Origin: Acanthacorydalis orientalis
Taxonomy: Eukaryota; Arthropoda; Insecta; Megaloptera; Corydalidae
NCBI GenBank assembly: GCA_034766995.1
Contig: CM068322.1
Coordinates: forward strand, 19,595,745 to 19,659,744
Reading direction: 5' to 3'
DNA length: 64,000 nt
Positions 1-14,740 of the stretch are shown piece by piece (the stretch's first letter is position 1; the number at the start of each line of letters is the position of its first letter). Below the pieces are notes generated by a model. The model made no database searches. It saw only the letters and a program-made list of their open reading frames with translations, and was not told where the DNA came from. The position numbers and the translations under genes were made by a program.

Positions 1-374
1 GTTATTTTCAAGTTATTGTAATATTTTATAAAAGGTATTTAATTTTTTTAACAAAACAAATTGTAGAACAGTTCTCATCAAGCATTAATTAATAAAAGTA
101 TATACAGTTAATAAAAGTATAAACACTAACTGTTTATGAATGAAAAGTTAGTACTTTTAATCGACAGTACAAGCCAATCTCGTTTACTGTTTAATTAACA
201 AACCTAACTAATACTGTTTTGACATAACGTTTCATGATTTTACATGCCTTAGAATCTAATGAAATATGTAAAGAATTATTGTTTATAATTTTTGATACAA
301 CCTTTTGGTACAAGTTGTTAAGATAGAAATATTATTTGGAATAAATATATGTACAAAAACAAACTGATTGAATT

Positions 375-418
<44 letters not shown>

Positions 419-644
419 TAAACAAATAATTATACCAGGCCAAGAAACTTTTCTTTTCAATTGTTTTTAAAGTTCATTAGTGTAATGTCGATAATTCTAT
501 GTATATATTCTATACAATAATAGTGTATTATAAATCTCGTTTAACGCTGTTTCATTTAATATTGGGATGTAGTAACATATTCTGAGCGTTAAACTAATTC
601 TGCCTGTGTTATCAGATATTTAAGTTGATGAAATACCACTATGC

Positions 645-685
<41 letters not shown>

Positions 686-703
686 CATATATATATATAT
701 ATA

Positions 704-800
704 CAAAGGGGCTCCGCCCCTTACTCGCTTCGCTCTGCAACCCCCAGGTTCACTTATTTGTCAATTATAAGCATGCACATGTAATCGAATAAAACAATAT
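704..800 (+). repeat. dispersed repeat with GC-rich hairpin, copy 1
   Basis: It starts with the perfect hairpin GGGGCTCCGCCCC and CTCGCTTCGCTC, then CAACCCCCAGG and TTTGTCAATTATAAGC, ending ATAAAACAATA. The same words occur in the same order at 33930-34005. A match to the further part of that copy (ATGTCTACATAAA) is found at 1292-1304, beyond an intervening MITE and TA tracts. Confidence 0.6.
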
Positions 801-861
801 ATATATATTAAATAAATAGTCGACGTCATGTATTTGTATATATATATATATATATATATAG

Positions 862-989
862 ACAGGAATACCGCGATTTATGATGGGGTTATGTTCCGCA
901 AAATTATACTCAACTTGAATCAACTTAAATCGGACTAAATTGTATATACCAATATACCAAGCAAAATTAAAATCACATAATGTGGAATA

Positions 990-1020
<31 letters not shown>

Positions 1021-1206
1021 TATACGGATATGTGTATATTTTATGGCACTGATATAAATGTACGTTCAAATGTAGCAAATTTGGATTTCTTTAATTCCAT
1101 TAAGTGACATAAGTGTGAAACAAGGTCCTTAATATCGAATTGAGGTGGAATTTTTTTACGACTTTAGTGTGAAACGACTTTAAACGAAGGGTCTTAAATC
1201 GGGGTA

Positions 1207-1210
<4 letters not shown>
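862..1210. mobile_element. MITE with about 17 bp terminal inverted repeats, inserted in TA repeats
   Basis: The left end reads ACAGGAATACCGCGATTTA. The right end, reversed, reads ACAGATACCCCGATTTA. The flanks are TA repeats, so the likely target is TA, as in the Tc1/mariner group, but the superfamily is not proven. Inside are two related subterminal stretches beginning TGTGAAAC (about 1115 and 1165) and a second TA tract. There is no coding capacity. Confidence 0.65.

Positions 1211-1285
<75 letters not shown>
1210..1285. repeat. TA microsatellite
   Basis: About 38 uninterrupted TA units directly after the right end of the MITE at 862-1210. Related tracts lie at 378-409, 649-703, 836-860 and 989-1024. 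Confidence 0.95.
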
Positions 1286-1288
<3 letters not shown>

Positions 1289-2004
1289 AGTATGTCTACA
1301 TAAACATTCTTGCAGATAGATTATTTGTTGTAATGTAGTGTTTTATACAGTTGTTTGTGAAAAATTTTGATTTTATATATATATATATATTGCTTTGTAT
1401 ATAATTTAATTATTATGAAAAGTATAAAACGTATATAAAATTGAAAAAAAAATATGGAACATAAATTTCCCATAAAATATTTTAAAATTTTTCTAAAGAA
1501 AATAAGCTGAAATAACAAATTCTTAATTTCATACAATATTTGTGACGCTATTTTTTTTCTATTTAGATATTTCGCTTATATTATTTTAATTGTTTTTGTT
1601 TACTGAATGTAATAAATAAATTTCACAAGAACGTAAATTTAAGATAAATTACGATAGCTGTACAGTCATAATAAAAAAAATTACAATTTATATTGTTCAC
1701 TTTCAATAAAACTAGGATATTCCATTGACTATAAGAACGTATTATTAAAAACCCTAATTTATTTTTCATACTAAATTGAGATTATTTCTTATCATTGTTT
1801 ATATATAAGTAAATATTTTAATTATTAATTAATATACAATGTAGTTTTTTTTTATAAGATAATATATGAAAGTAATCAGCTAACATATAAATACATTTTT
1901 TAATATAATAAAAAACAGATCTTGCTTCATTCTTTCATTATAATAAATCATTGGAATTTTTGTCAAAGAGATGATTTATTTTATCAGTTGTTTCTCTTCA
2001 GAGT

Positions 2005-2006
2005 GT

Positions 2007-2056
<50 letters not shown>
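2005..2056. repeat. (AC)n(TA)n microsatellite
   Basis: An AC run passes into a TA run, upstream of the sulfotransferase promoter region. Confidence 0.95.
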
Positions 2057-2059
<3 letters not shown>

Positions 2060-2553
2060 TGATTGTATGTGTGTATTTACTTAATGATAAGAACAAGTAT
2101 TTATTTATCTGAATTGTTTAGTTGATACATATGCATAATCTGTGGAGTGTTTGATGTAAGTCTCTTTAGAGGTCAATGAAAATTAATTCTTTAAAGTGTT
2201 ACAAATAAAAACAAGCGAAAGAAATTACATCTTTAGCAAACTGATTGTACGGGTTCATTTGAAAGTTAGTGTCTGATGTATTGAGCACGTTTTATATTAA
2301 AAAAAGTGTTACCATTTTTACTATTAAATTAATATTTTATTGTACGTTTAACCTTCATCGTTATTTACCTTGATTTTACTCAATCTCGTACAGTACGTGT
2401 GAACAATTTTTTACTAAATTCAATAAATGAGTAATGATTTTTAGTCAAATTAGATTCGTTTCTCTACAATAAATTCTTTTGTTATTTTACTTAATATCGT
2501 AGCAGCACCAAGCGTTGATTTTTTTTCTCAAATACTTTTATATTGTCCCAGTG

Positions 2554-2563
2554 TATATATAAG
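2554..2563 (+). promoter_or_regulatory. possible TATA box of the sulfotransferase gene
   Basis: TATATATAAG lies about 110 nt before the start codon. It is the best-placed TATA-like element, but in DNA this AT-rich such matches are common. A TCAGT initiator-like pentamer at 2623-2627 is too far downstream for a classical pair. Confidence 0.25.
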
Positions 2564-2671
2564 CACAAGCTTATTGAAAATGTTGATACCGTTTATGTCG
2601 ATGTTATGATTCACATCGCGTGTCAGTATTTATTTTAATCGTTTGTTGTTTATTTTTGAAGATATCTCAAA

Positions 2672-2867
2672 ATGCCGTTGAAATATGAAACTGTGCCTGG
2701 AAAACTGGGACAGATCTTGGAATCGGATTTTACCAATCCATTTCGGTTCGGTTATATCAGTGCTAATGGTACAATTATGCCTGAATATTTTCGCGAGTTC
2801 GGTGATCGTATTCAGGAGATGAATGTTCGAGATGATGATATATGGGTATGCAGTTTTCCGAAAACAG
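2672..2867 (+). CDS. sulfotransferase exon 1
   Basis: This exon encodes residues 1-65 and the first base of codon 66, ending in SFPKT. It ends at a GTAATT donor in the middle of the PAPS-binding loop. The Kozak context is CAAAATG. Reading through into the intron meets a stop after three codons. Confidence 0.93.
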
Positions 2868-2901
2868 GTAATTATTTTTAAATTTATACATATACATACA
2901 T

Positions 2902-2967
<66 letters not shown>

Positions 2968-4765
2968 TATTTATTTATTTACTGAATAAAAATCACATTC
3001 AATAATTGACCACAATATTAATCTATTCTATAGTGTAAATTTGTAATGAAAACCAATTATATGAGAAAATTTACCTAGTAAAATATATTCACTTCTTCGA
3101 AAATGAAAATAAAAATAATCTCTCGAAGAATACTTAAATGAACTCACGTTTATAAAAAGGGAAAAAAGATACCACTGATATTAAAATCGTGAATCAAATT
3201 CTTTTCTGAAGGTATTAATTAAATGATTCAGTTTTTATAATTATACATCCTAGGTATAAAAATGCTCAATGATTTGGTTTTTAATATTTTCAGTTGTTTC
3301 GAATGTGTAAGTTGTTTTTTAAAATATAATTTTTCTATTTTCATATTAATCTAAAAATTTAAAATAACGCGTTGGACAAATTATTTATTTTTTAAAAAAT
3401 GTTAATATATTTATTAACATATTTTTTGTCCGTAAGTAATCTGAAGATGATAGTATTTATATGGAAATGTGTACACAGCAATCAAAACTATCAATACTCA
3501 ATTATTGAGCATTTTTGATCAGAATATTATTTTTTGTTTATAAGAGAGAGAATAAAATCATTTTTTAAAAAAATATTTAAATAATTGAGTGAAATATTTA
3601 AATAAATGAAATATTTAAATAATAATTTAAATAATCCAGTTATGTGTATCAATTATCTTTTTTCATATTTATAAAAAACACTGTGATAAATAAAAATATA
3701 TTAGAAATGTTAGAAAAAAAATTACTTAAAAAATACTTTAGAAAATTTTAAAATCTTTTCAATTATATGTCTTGGATTAATGGTTGCATTAAATGGAAAG
3801 TGTGATATATCAGTAATTATTATTTATATTTTCATTATTTAAATAAAATATTTATCAGAAAATTGAGATTTTTCTTTACCATAACATATGAAAATTATGG
3901 AATTGCCTACTAAATGCGTATAAGCTACATTTAAAAATGATAAATAATCATTAATTGACCATTTTTAATCAGTACAATTTTTGTGGAGTGAGAGATAATT
4001 TTATTTGTGAAAATCAAAATTTATTATTTTGTTATTACTGCATGTTTATTTTCTATTATTTTCATATATTTTCCAGTATAACATTTCCTAAAAAAATATT
4101 TTTAAAAACTATCAAATTAACTATACAATAAAAATTTTGATTAAAGTTATTACCCTTTTTATAAATTTCAAATCATTTAAATTTTCTTATCAATTTATAT
4201 TCAAACTATTTTTTTCAACAAATCAACTTATATCTTTTTAACTTTTAACCTTAATAAATATTAATTATCCTCACATATAATTACATATTTACATTAAATA
4301 ACTTTTTTTAATTTGAGAAAATTTTTTTTGTAGACTTTTGCTCGAAATAAAAACATTTACATCCGCTTTTTCCATTTTATAATACTTTTTCTATACCACA
4401 GATATTTTTACGTTCGTATAAAAAATGTCCTTCGATTAATTTTCACTTACAAACCCAATAATTTGTGGTTTCTGCGTGTTTTTGTTCGATTTTATATTAT
4501 TTCCGCATTTCCTCGTTATTTACGTTTATTGTTCTCTTGTCATCTTTGAAATAGAATAATAATTATATTTTATTACATGAATAACAAACAATATACATTT
4601 TATTAGAAATACATATTATAATAATAAGAAAATTAATTATTCAACAAATAATTATTACCAGTATTTACTTATGTTTTAGAAAAAAACCTTCATGAAATCT
4701 TTTTCTATGACTCAATATGTACTCATAGAAGAAGCACGCGACAGATACACACACAGACACATACA

Positions 4766-4835
<70 letters not shown>

Positions 4836-7301
4836 TATACATAAATTAAATATAAATTAATGTAAATATATTATTCCTCTTTGTATTCATATAAACACTA
4901 GACATTGATTATAAATAACTGTCTAATCTGTTACAAAGAACATATAAAATTAATTTTTTATTTTAAAATGCACAACTTGAATATTTCATTTGTAAAGAAG
5001 TTTTATGATAAAATTGTTGTTTTACATAAGTTTTAAGTGCATAAGTAAAATCGAAATTGATTAATAATCAATTATTGAACATTCTTACTAAAAAAAGTTG
5101 TAAAGTTGTTTAAAAGTGTGCAAATGAAATATTCACTTGTGAAAAGAGGCCTATTTTATATTTTTAATAATTAATTTCGACTTGCAAATATAATATAATT
5201 TTATATCTGAAAAGTAAAATAAAATACAGGTAAAATTAAGAGCAGTGATATGTGAGATTTTCTAAAATTGAAAAGATATTTTTTTATTGAATACTTATAA
5301 GTATTGTAATATTTGTTAATAAAATTTATTTCATAAGAAACTTGATTGAACAGTGAGTAATATAAACGTATGTGTAATAAAAGGATAAGAGATTTATGTT
5401 TTTCGACTGTCTGTTTTAAAAATAATATTTTCTCTCTTATTTTATATTATAAAAAAATAATTTTATATTTTCTTGATTTAACTAAATCCTATTAAATTCT
5501 TAATAAAAACATTAATGTGTTCATAATAAATATTTAATAATTTTCATTACTTGATGAAATTTATAATGTCAACTTTAAAACTAATCTCAAAATGTTATAT
5601 ATATATATATATATATATAAATATTTTTTTGTAAATAAAGTACTTAAACAATTTAAATATTATCGTCTACTCTAAAAGTGTTATTGTTATCTTAAATAAT
5701 TATTATAAAAACATATTTACACTGAACAATCGTAAACAGGACTTACAATAACATATTCTAAGCAATTTGTTTATTAAAAAAAAACCTTAATCTAAAAACA
5801 ACGAATGATAATGAAAAACTAATCTAATAGTCTGTATTTTCTTATTCCAGTTCTAGTTCTTTATTTCATAGTATAAGAAATGACATGTTTTAATCATTCT
5901 ATTAAGATTAATGATGCTGTTTTTATTTAATGACACTAACTAAACAAACAATTCGCATAAAAAATTAATGGAGCAGAACAGGAAAATAATATTAACAACA
6001 AAATTTCCAATTTCAATGTTTTGCGTTTCATAAAAACATAGCATTGTAAGAACGGTATTTAAAAAAAAAACAGCTGGTCAATTCTCTGCTCTAAATTCAT
6101 GCAAAGTGATTTGTTATTAATTACATTCGGAGAAGAATGTAGTAAAAGCAAAAGTTAATGAAACATCACATCAATGTTACACAATACTTTACATTCATAG
6201 TACATATACGTATATACATATATATATATATATGAGGGCAAGGGTCTTTTGTTTAATTTGTAAGATAATGTATAACTTTTGATTTCTTTTCTTCAATACT
6301 GTTTTAACAGCATCGTCTATTACCATTTTAATGATTTTTTTTATTTGTAAGAAAAAAAACTATACTAAATTTAAAGTGACAAATAATAAGTTTTATATAC
6401 CAAAATAATGAATTTTATGGTTTATATCGAATTCCAAATAATTAAAATTATTAAAAAATAATTGATATTATTATTATCTAATTGAATAACAAAACGAATA
6501 AAAGTTATAACATTCACTTTTACTCTTCGAAGAATTATTATATTTTTAATTCTACAATGCTTAAAATAATCTTACTCGACAGTTACTCATACTTCGTTAC
6601 TAAAAAAATATAAAAAAAAAATTATACGCAGAAAATTGTATATAAAAAAAACTTATACCATACTTTTAATCATAGAAACCGAAATATAAAAATCCGTCTT
6701 CTTTAATCTATTTTATTGTTCGCAAACATTATTGAACAAGTTATTACAAAATATAGTACTGTCAATAAAAATATTCAATTTTTATGTTAATCATTAAATA
6801 AATTTATTGCTTAATTTAAATTCGTCATATAAAGGAATTATTATATAAATGAGTATAATATTTTTTTCCAAGCAAACAGTATGCACGTCATATTATAAAT
6901 TATTTCAATTCAACGATTTAAAAATATTTAAAACCAAATTTGAATACCGTTCGTGTATATTTCTTACATAATAAACAATACGTTGCGAATATCAATATTG
7001 GCAAAGAAATTATTATGATACTTCTAAGATAAAATAATTAATTGAATAATAATACTTCATAATAATCATCGATTAAATATTTGAGATTATTTTTCGTTCT
7101 CCACAATCATATTATGTCATAAACACTTATTGATTAGTTTGAAGTATAAAAAGATAAAAAGTGATCACACAATCAGTAAATTATTATATAGAGTAGTAAA
7201 ATTAATTTTAAAGATAAATTCATACCAGGTTTTACATCTATACAATTCTATTTAGAAAAAATAATTTATATAGTACAAAAGGAGTAAATAATAAATGAAG
7301 G

Positions 7302-7337
<36 letters not shown>

Positions 7338-7519
7338 ATATATATATATATATATGTGCATGTGGGTGTGTGTGTGTGTGTTTATGTATGTATATATGTA
7401 TGTATTTACTGATGCAATTGTAATGTCAAATTCATCAGCTGTTTATAATCAAATGTTTTCTATAAAACACAACAACAAATTACAATTTTTCTTATGCAAT
7501 ATTGAAATTCTTTTCATTA

Positions 7520-7565
<46 letters not shown>

Positions 7566-7727
7566 CTATTATATTTCAGAAGTTTTCTTTTTTAATATCG
7601 GATTTGGAAATATTGAACATTTTCTATTTTTCAACCAAAGATATTTAATGCAAACACTTGAAAAATATTGAATTTAACTAGTAATTATACTGCTATGACT
7701 ATTTTAGTTCTATTGACAAAATTTCGT

Positions 7728-7787
<60 letters not shown>

Positions 7788-8328
7788 TCATCGTTTTCAA
7801 AAATAATATAAAATGAAAATAAATGATTTTTGTATTTTAAAAATTATAATATCAAAAATATGTATTATTAAATTAGTATTATAAATTATTAACTATGAAT
7901 TATAACCATTATTAATCATGTATTATGAATCCGTTAAATTTTCATCTTAAACAAAATACTCGAAAAAAACAGTGACACTAACAGTTCTGACACTGTGGAT
8001 AAATTCATTTTTACAAATGAATTGTTTTTTTACCCCATAAACCACATCAAATTTTTAGATGAAATTTATATAATAAATTATTATTAATTATTTTCGATTC
8101 ATAATTGAAAATAATAAATAATAATTTATTGAATATTTTTAGCTGAAAAATTTGGTGTTGTTTTTTTTTGAGTAAAAAAGAATTCATTTGTGGAAACAAA
8201 ATAGTATTTAATCTTTATTTATCAGTGATATGAACACCCTATTAATCCTCAACCTTATATCTTCCGAATAAGGTTTTAGATATTCTTTATACAATACATG
8301 TAAAGGGTCATAATCGTTATATGCGCAC

Positions 8329-8375
<47 letters not shown>

Positions 8376-10301
8376 TATATTAATCTTATCAGGCAAATAA
8401 AGTGATTTTATTTAATCCTTATACCGTAAAGAAAGTCTCATTTTATAGGCTTGACGATCATATATGGACGATAGTGATGACCTTATACAAACCATATACG
8501 GTTTGTATAAGGTGGATTTAAATGTTTCTTATACGGTTTATATAAGATTGAGGCTTACAGGGAAGTGGTGCTTGAAAACCAACTTTTATCCGAGAAGAGC
8601 TGTTATTTTGATTGTCAACTTATTAAATATTTAGATACGATTTTCATTGTAAATGAAAAATAAAAGGTAAAAGATAACTATATCGATCACGATCATGTTT
8701 GGAATTCGAATGATTCTTTTCTGTTTTCTCTCTTTCAATTTATTATTATTTAAGAAATATGTAGATATTTAAAAAAGTTTCTGTTTAACATACAGAAAAA
8801 CACGGACATTATCAAATGATCCAAATAAAACAAATTCGTTTGTCCATATTTAAGAATATATATTTCAATACTAAAATCACAAGCTATTTATCATATATTT
8901 GAATAGAACATTAGTGGAAGAATAAAATATGTTACTATGAGCATTTTATTTTTATTCAATTTTTTATTTAATTTCATCGTGAATTTCGTTATATTTATTT
9001 TTGTTATACCTGAGGATTTCTGCTCTATTACCAATATTTCTTTTATTATTTTCAATATTATTGCTTATATTTTTTTTATATACTTTGTTTTTAATTTAGG
9101 AGTGTTTAAAAAATAGATAATATATTGTTTTATTTATTATAAGTTCTGATCTGTCCCTGAGTCAAGATATAGTTTTCATTTCATATTTTTTATAATATTG
9201 AATACTAATTATTGATTTATACCAAATGTATATACTTTCTATGCACTGGTTAAAAATTATAAACACAATAATAAAATAAATCGTATACACATAAGTGGGA
9301 TTTATGTTTAAGAGACGAAATTAATGAAATTATATTATGGAAATATTGAACTGTGACCATATCATTCGTGATATATCACATTTTTGAAATATGTGGTACT
9401 TTCGATATGTTATTATTTCACCATATATCATAAATGTGTATCAATATATGTACAAATACCCATATTTTGTTAATAAATATTAATAATACTACGAATTTAT
9501 TTATTATAGTCCTGCTTTTTTATAACAGATTTCATTAATGTTGATATTTCTCTGTATATGTAATCAATATTAACAAAATACATAAATAACAATTATTAAC
9601 AGATTATGAATAATAAATTATGAATACTTGATTAAAATCTTTTGTTGATTCTTTTCAATGTATTGACTAGAAATATTAAACAGGACAGAGCTATTATATT
9701 TCATAATGTCAAGTAAATAAAGTTTTGCAATTAATTAGTGTTAAGAAATACATGCCTTTCAGAATAGAATTTCTCTAACAGAAGTGTGTTTTTCAGAGAT
9801 AAAGATAAGTAATATAGAGTATATAGCAAGAATAAAAATATTCCTTTATGCTCAAATGTATATTTGCCTAAAAATTAGAATTTACGGTAAACAAAAAATA
9901 CATGATTATGTATTTTGCGATGAAAACATAAAACTTCATTCAACTTTTAGATAAAAAAAATAAATTTATAACTTTGTTGTAGTTACCTTATTGTTATTTT
10001 ATATCTATCTTCGTGAAAAAATTCAAAAATTAGTTTTATTTACTATCAATAAAAACTGAATATTTCTCTCAGTTCATAAACTCTTTTATATTGAAGTAAT
10101 TAGAATTTCTTTTATATGATTTATCATTTAAGTATATTAGAAAAAATGTCAGTAAATATCGTTGGCCTGATTATCTTTGTCCTTTTAGATCATTTCCAGT
10201 TATGTTTCCTGCTATATGGTTTAGTTTTTGTAATATTTTCAATTTTTTCTACAATTTTTTCGTTATTTTTAGAAGTTTATTATTTATTTTTCTTATATTC
10301 T

Positions 10302-10364
<63 letters not shown>

Positions 10365-10817
10365 ATGTTGTTTTAATAATTGTATAATATGGAAAAATCC
10401 TAGAAACTCAAATATTTTATAAATTCATTCCATATACTATTTAACGATATTTTCTTTAAAATTTTATACACTTTGTAATACCAAAAATTGTTAATTTATT
10501 GATCATATTTCTTATTTGAGCATTTTTTGATTCTTCTAAATGATTTCTAATTTTTTTTGGTTCATACATATTTTATATTTATATCATCTTATTATTAACG
10601 ATTTTTCTGTATTAATATTTGTTTTTCGCCCTAAAAAATAACTCCATTAAATAAAGATTTATATTTTTAAAAGATATTTCTGCGTATATATTTATTCTGT
10701 TGAAGGTGATCTTTTTTTACATGGAAAAATCAATGAACTTCCATTCGGAAACCTCTCGTATATATAATCACTCTCACGCATAAATATATACATATAACAC
10801 TCTCTCTCTCTCTCTAT

Positions 10818-10855
<38 letters not shown>

Positions 10856-11190
10856 TTATAAAAAAAAATTGCCAAAAATATAACTGGCAATTAAGACAAA
10901 GAATTGTTTTTTCAGTAGTAACTATAATCCTGATACGATTTTAACAACTATATAATTAAAGTAATGAAAGAAAACGTACAATTACTGTAATGATACAGAC
11001 GATACATTATATTCTCACAGAGTATTTGTGCCAACGACCTGTATTAATAAAATTCTTATTTTCAGGGACAACATGGACGCAAGAAATGGTTTGGTGTATA
11101 GGAAACAATCTTGATTTCGAAGCAGCTCAACAGCCTTTGCCTGAAAGATTTCCTTTCTTGGAGTAAGATGTTTTTATATAACTATAAAAA

Positions 11191-11252
<62 letters not shown>

Positions 11253-11788
11253 GACATTTTTATAACAACTATATAATTGAGTATTTGTCGGTAGACTGTG
11301 CCATAAGTATTATAAGCACAAATACTAAGACCTATTTTTATTTAGTTACTTACAGTTGAAATTTGATAATTTATTTTATTTTATTATTAAATCTCAACAG
11401 AAAATAATTTATGTTAATTCAGAACGAAGGACATCTATTAAATTTTAACATTGTAAATAGATAGAAATAGAAATATTAAAATATGTATTATTAAAATTGA
11501 TGTTTGCCTAAAAAATTATATTGTATTATCATACATATTTATCTATCAGTTTTAAACATTTCAAACTGGACTATGACTAAATTTTTTTGACATTATATTA
11601 TCAAAGAATCGAGAATTTAAGATTCTCTTTATACTGCCATATACCTAATCACTATTAGTAGATAATAAATTAAGATGTAAAAAAATATAGGATATAATCA
11701 TTATATAAACATTATATTCAATGTTTTACTTCAGAAAAGTAATCATATTTATATTTTATATAAAAAACTGTATTAATAAGTTTTATCT

Positions 11789-11825
<37 letters not shown>

Positions 11826-14671
11826 ACATGCATCTTAAATACTAAAAAGCTACTCTCTAGTAGCATTTGGCGGTTAAACTCTTCAGTAGTTACCTGTTTT
11901 GAAACTTCTATTTCATACATCGATAATGAAATGTAAAGTAATCTATATGTAATATTTTAAACTATGTATTGATTTTACTTTTCTATTGCTGCTCAATTCA
12001 TTTGATTATACTAATTAGACTTTTAATTCATTTTGCTCTAACCAATAACTGTTGTAAGATTTCTATATGGTATTTTGGAAAGTTTATCTTTTTTCTATCG
12101 AAATTTTAACAAAGAAACAATCAGTTAATCAGTTAAGGATTTGACATCAAAATGTATGAGGTGTTTGGAATTTAAGTTTATAAACATGACGAATGTAATC
12201 GTACACTTTATTAATTATTTTCAATATTTATAAATGTAATTATGATTTTATTTCAGTCACACAACATTGTTCGACTACAGAGATGTTATGACAAAAATTC
12301 CTGATTTTGAAGTCCCTGATTTTGCTCTTGACTCTGTATCATTCATTGATAACTTGAAGAGTCCTAGATATATAAAAACACATTTACCATGGCAATTATT
12401 ACCTGAACAAATCCAGAATGGTACAAAAAAACCTAAGGTAAATTTTGTTACATATTGTGATATATGAAATTTATTTGTTGTTATTCATTCATAGATTCAT
12501 TAATACATTGATAATTTCAAAATTTCTACCCACTTTCCAACGGATGGAATTATACTTATCTAGTCGTAATAACACTGTTATGTATTACAAACCGTAAAAA
12601 AATATGTTAACAGATATTATTTAAGTAAGAAATTAGTTTGTTTCGAATTCATTTTGATTAATTACTAATTATTGAAAATGTGCATGGACATTTTATTCCT
12701 TGGATACAACATGTTATTTATGTCATTCACCTTGTAAAATATATTTCAAAAATTACAAAAACAATCTGTAAGATTTATTAAGAAGACAGAGTGATTGGTA
12801 GAACTGTTAGATAACAATTTATAAAATTTAAATGATCGATTTATCTAAGAAACTACTTGGTCACTCAAGGGAAGTCAATATTAATCTTTTCTGAAATTTA
12901 CTAAAAATGAGTACACGAATATTGACTGAGACGATTGTTAAGAGATTCAAAATTGAAAATTTGATTGCATTGCGGTATATTAGTTCGGATACCATATTTA
13001 CTAATAAAAATAAGTTAATGAATTAGATCTGAACTTGCAATTTTTTGATTAGGCTATTAAATAAATATTCATTTTTCTATCTACTGGTCACTAAAAGTTA
13101 AAAATAGATCCCATACATTAATATAACGCGAAAAAAGATGGGAATTACCTATTAAAATCGCTAGAGTGACACAAAATGCTGACTTACATTTTTGAAAGAC
13201 ATTGCTGATTGTTTAACGGAAATTTAAGGGTATACTCTTTTACAAGGTGCTATCTGCCAAAGAAAAAATAATTTCAAACAAGTACTATCACATTTTGGGC
13301 CAAATTAAACAAAAGACTTAAAGAAAAACGGCTAGTTTTATCTAATCTAAAGAGTGTTGCCTTTCATCACAACAATGTCCGACCACACATTTCGATGAAA
13401 ACCGAACAAAAACTGAAAGAGTTAAACTGGAATCTTCTTATTCCTCCTACATATTTTATAGATACAGCTCTATAAAATTATCATCTATTCTGATCACAGT
13501 GAAAAGTATCAATTGAAAAACTTTGCGTGTTTAGAGGTTTTCAAATCACATGTCTTCTTTCCTCAATAAGGAAATTGTCATTTTTTTATCGACGAGGCAT
13601 ACAAATGCTGCCAAAACTTATAAAAGTATTATAATAAATATTATGAAAGAAGACATTGTTTAAGTGATTGAATAAACGATTGTTAGAAATAAACTAGTTT
13701 TTTTTCTGCATGAAAAAAAATGATTTATTCCGTTTTTTTCAATCGCTGTTATTCATTCCAAACTAAATTTCTACGAATTAGAAAATTTATATGATAAAGA
13801 AGTTTTTAGTACTCTAAAATCGAAAAGATGTTCATAAAAAAAACATTAAAATTAATTACATAACTAGTATAAAATTTAACATCTTCTATAAGTCCTAAAA
13901 CCCATTAATATGTGTTTGAAAAAAATTAAAACGGTCATATTGTTCGAACTCATTTTAATCTTTATATCTATTTATTAATTTATATTTCATAATATCTCTG
14001 TATTAACATATAAATCCCTAATTCCATCTTGAATCATCTAGTTTTATTATATCACATGAATTCTTCAAAAGATTATTTCGTATCTTTTGAACTAAATATC
14101 TAAATAAAAACGAACATTAAAATATTCCATCCTTGAACATTTATCATATATATTAATATTGATTTGTTCTGAAATCGTAAATTAATGTCAGGAAAGGTTA
14201 AATGCTTAATTATGAATTTATTCAGAAATATGTTTAAATTAAAGTAGCGTACTGGAATGATGTGTACGTTATCATAGTATTTTATTACACGAGTTCAAAG
14301 AACTCGCAGATGACGTGCGATTCATTACTTGAAATTAAGGACGAATGAGTGGATTAATTGTTTATTGTACTATTATAATTACTTTTTCTTCGCGTTTTAT
14401 AAACAGACTTTGATATTCTCTTATCGGTATTTTTTTCTTTAAAAATATATGAAATATAAATACTATTTATCACTTTTATATAAACAATAATTCTTAATTT
14501 CGATTAACTTAATTAATATTTAATTGTAATCAATATTTTGTTTGCTAATGAATCATTTGGTTAAATTTAGTAAATAGAATACACAAATAGTATAATAATA
14601 TCAAAAAAGATATAATGACTAAAACATTTTTCGCATGATAATTTCTAAATTGAAACAAAAACAAATATTTG

Positions 14672-14740
<69 letters not shown>

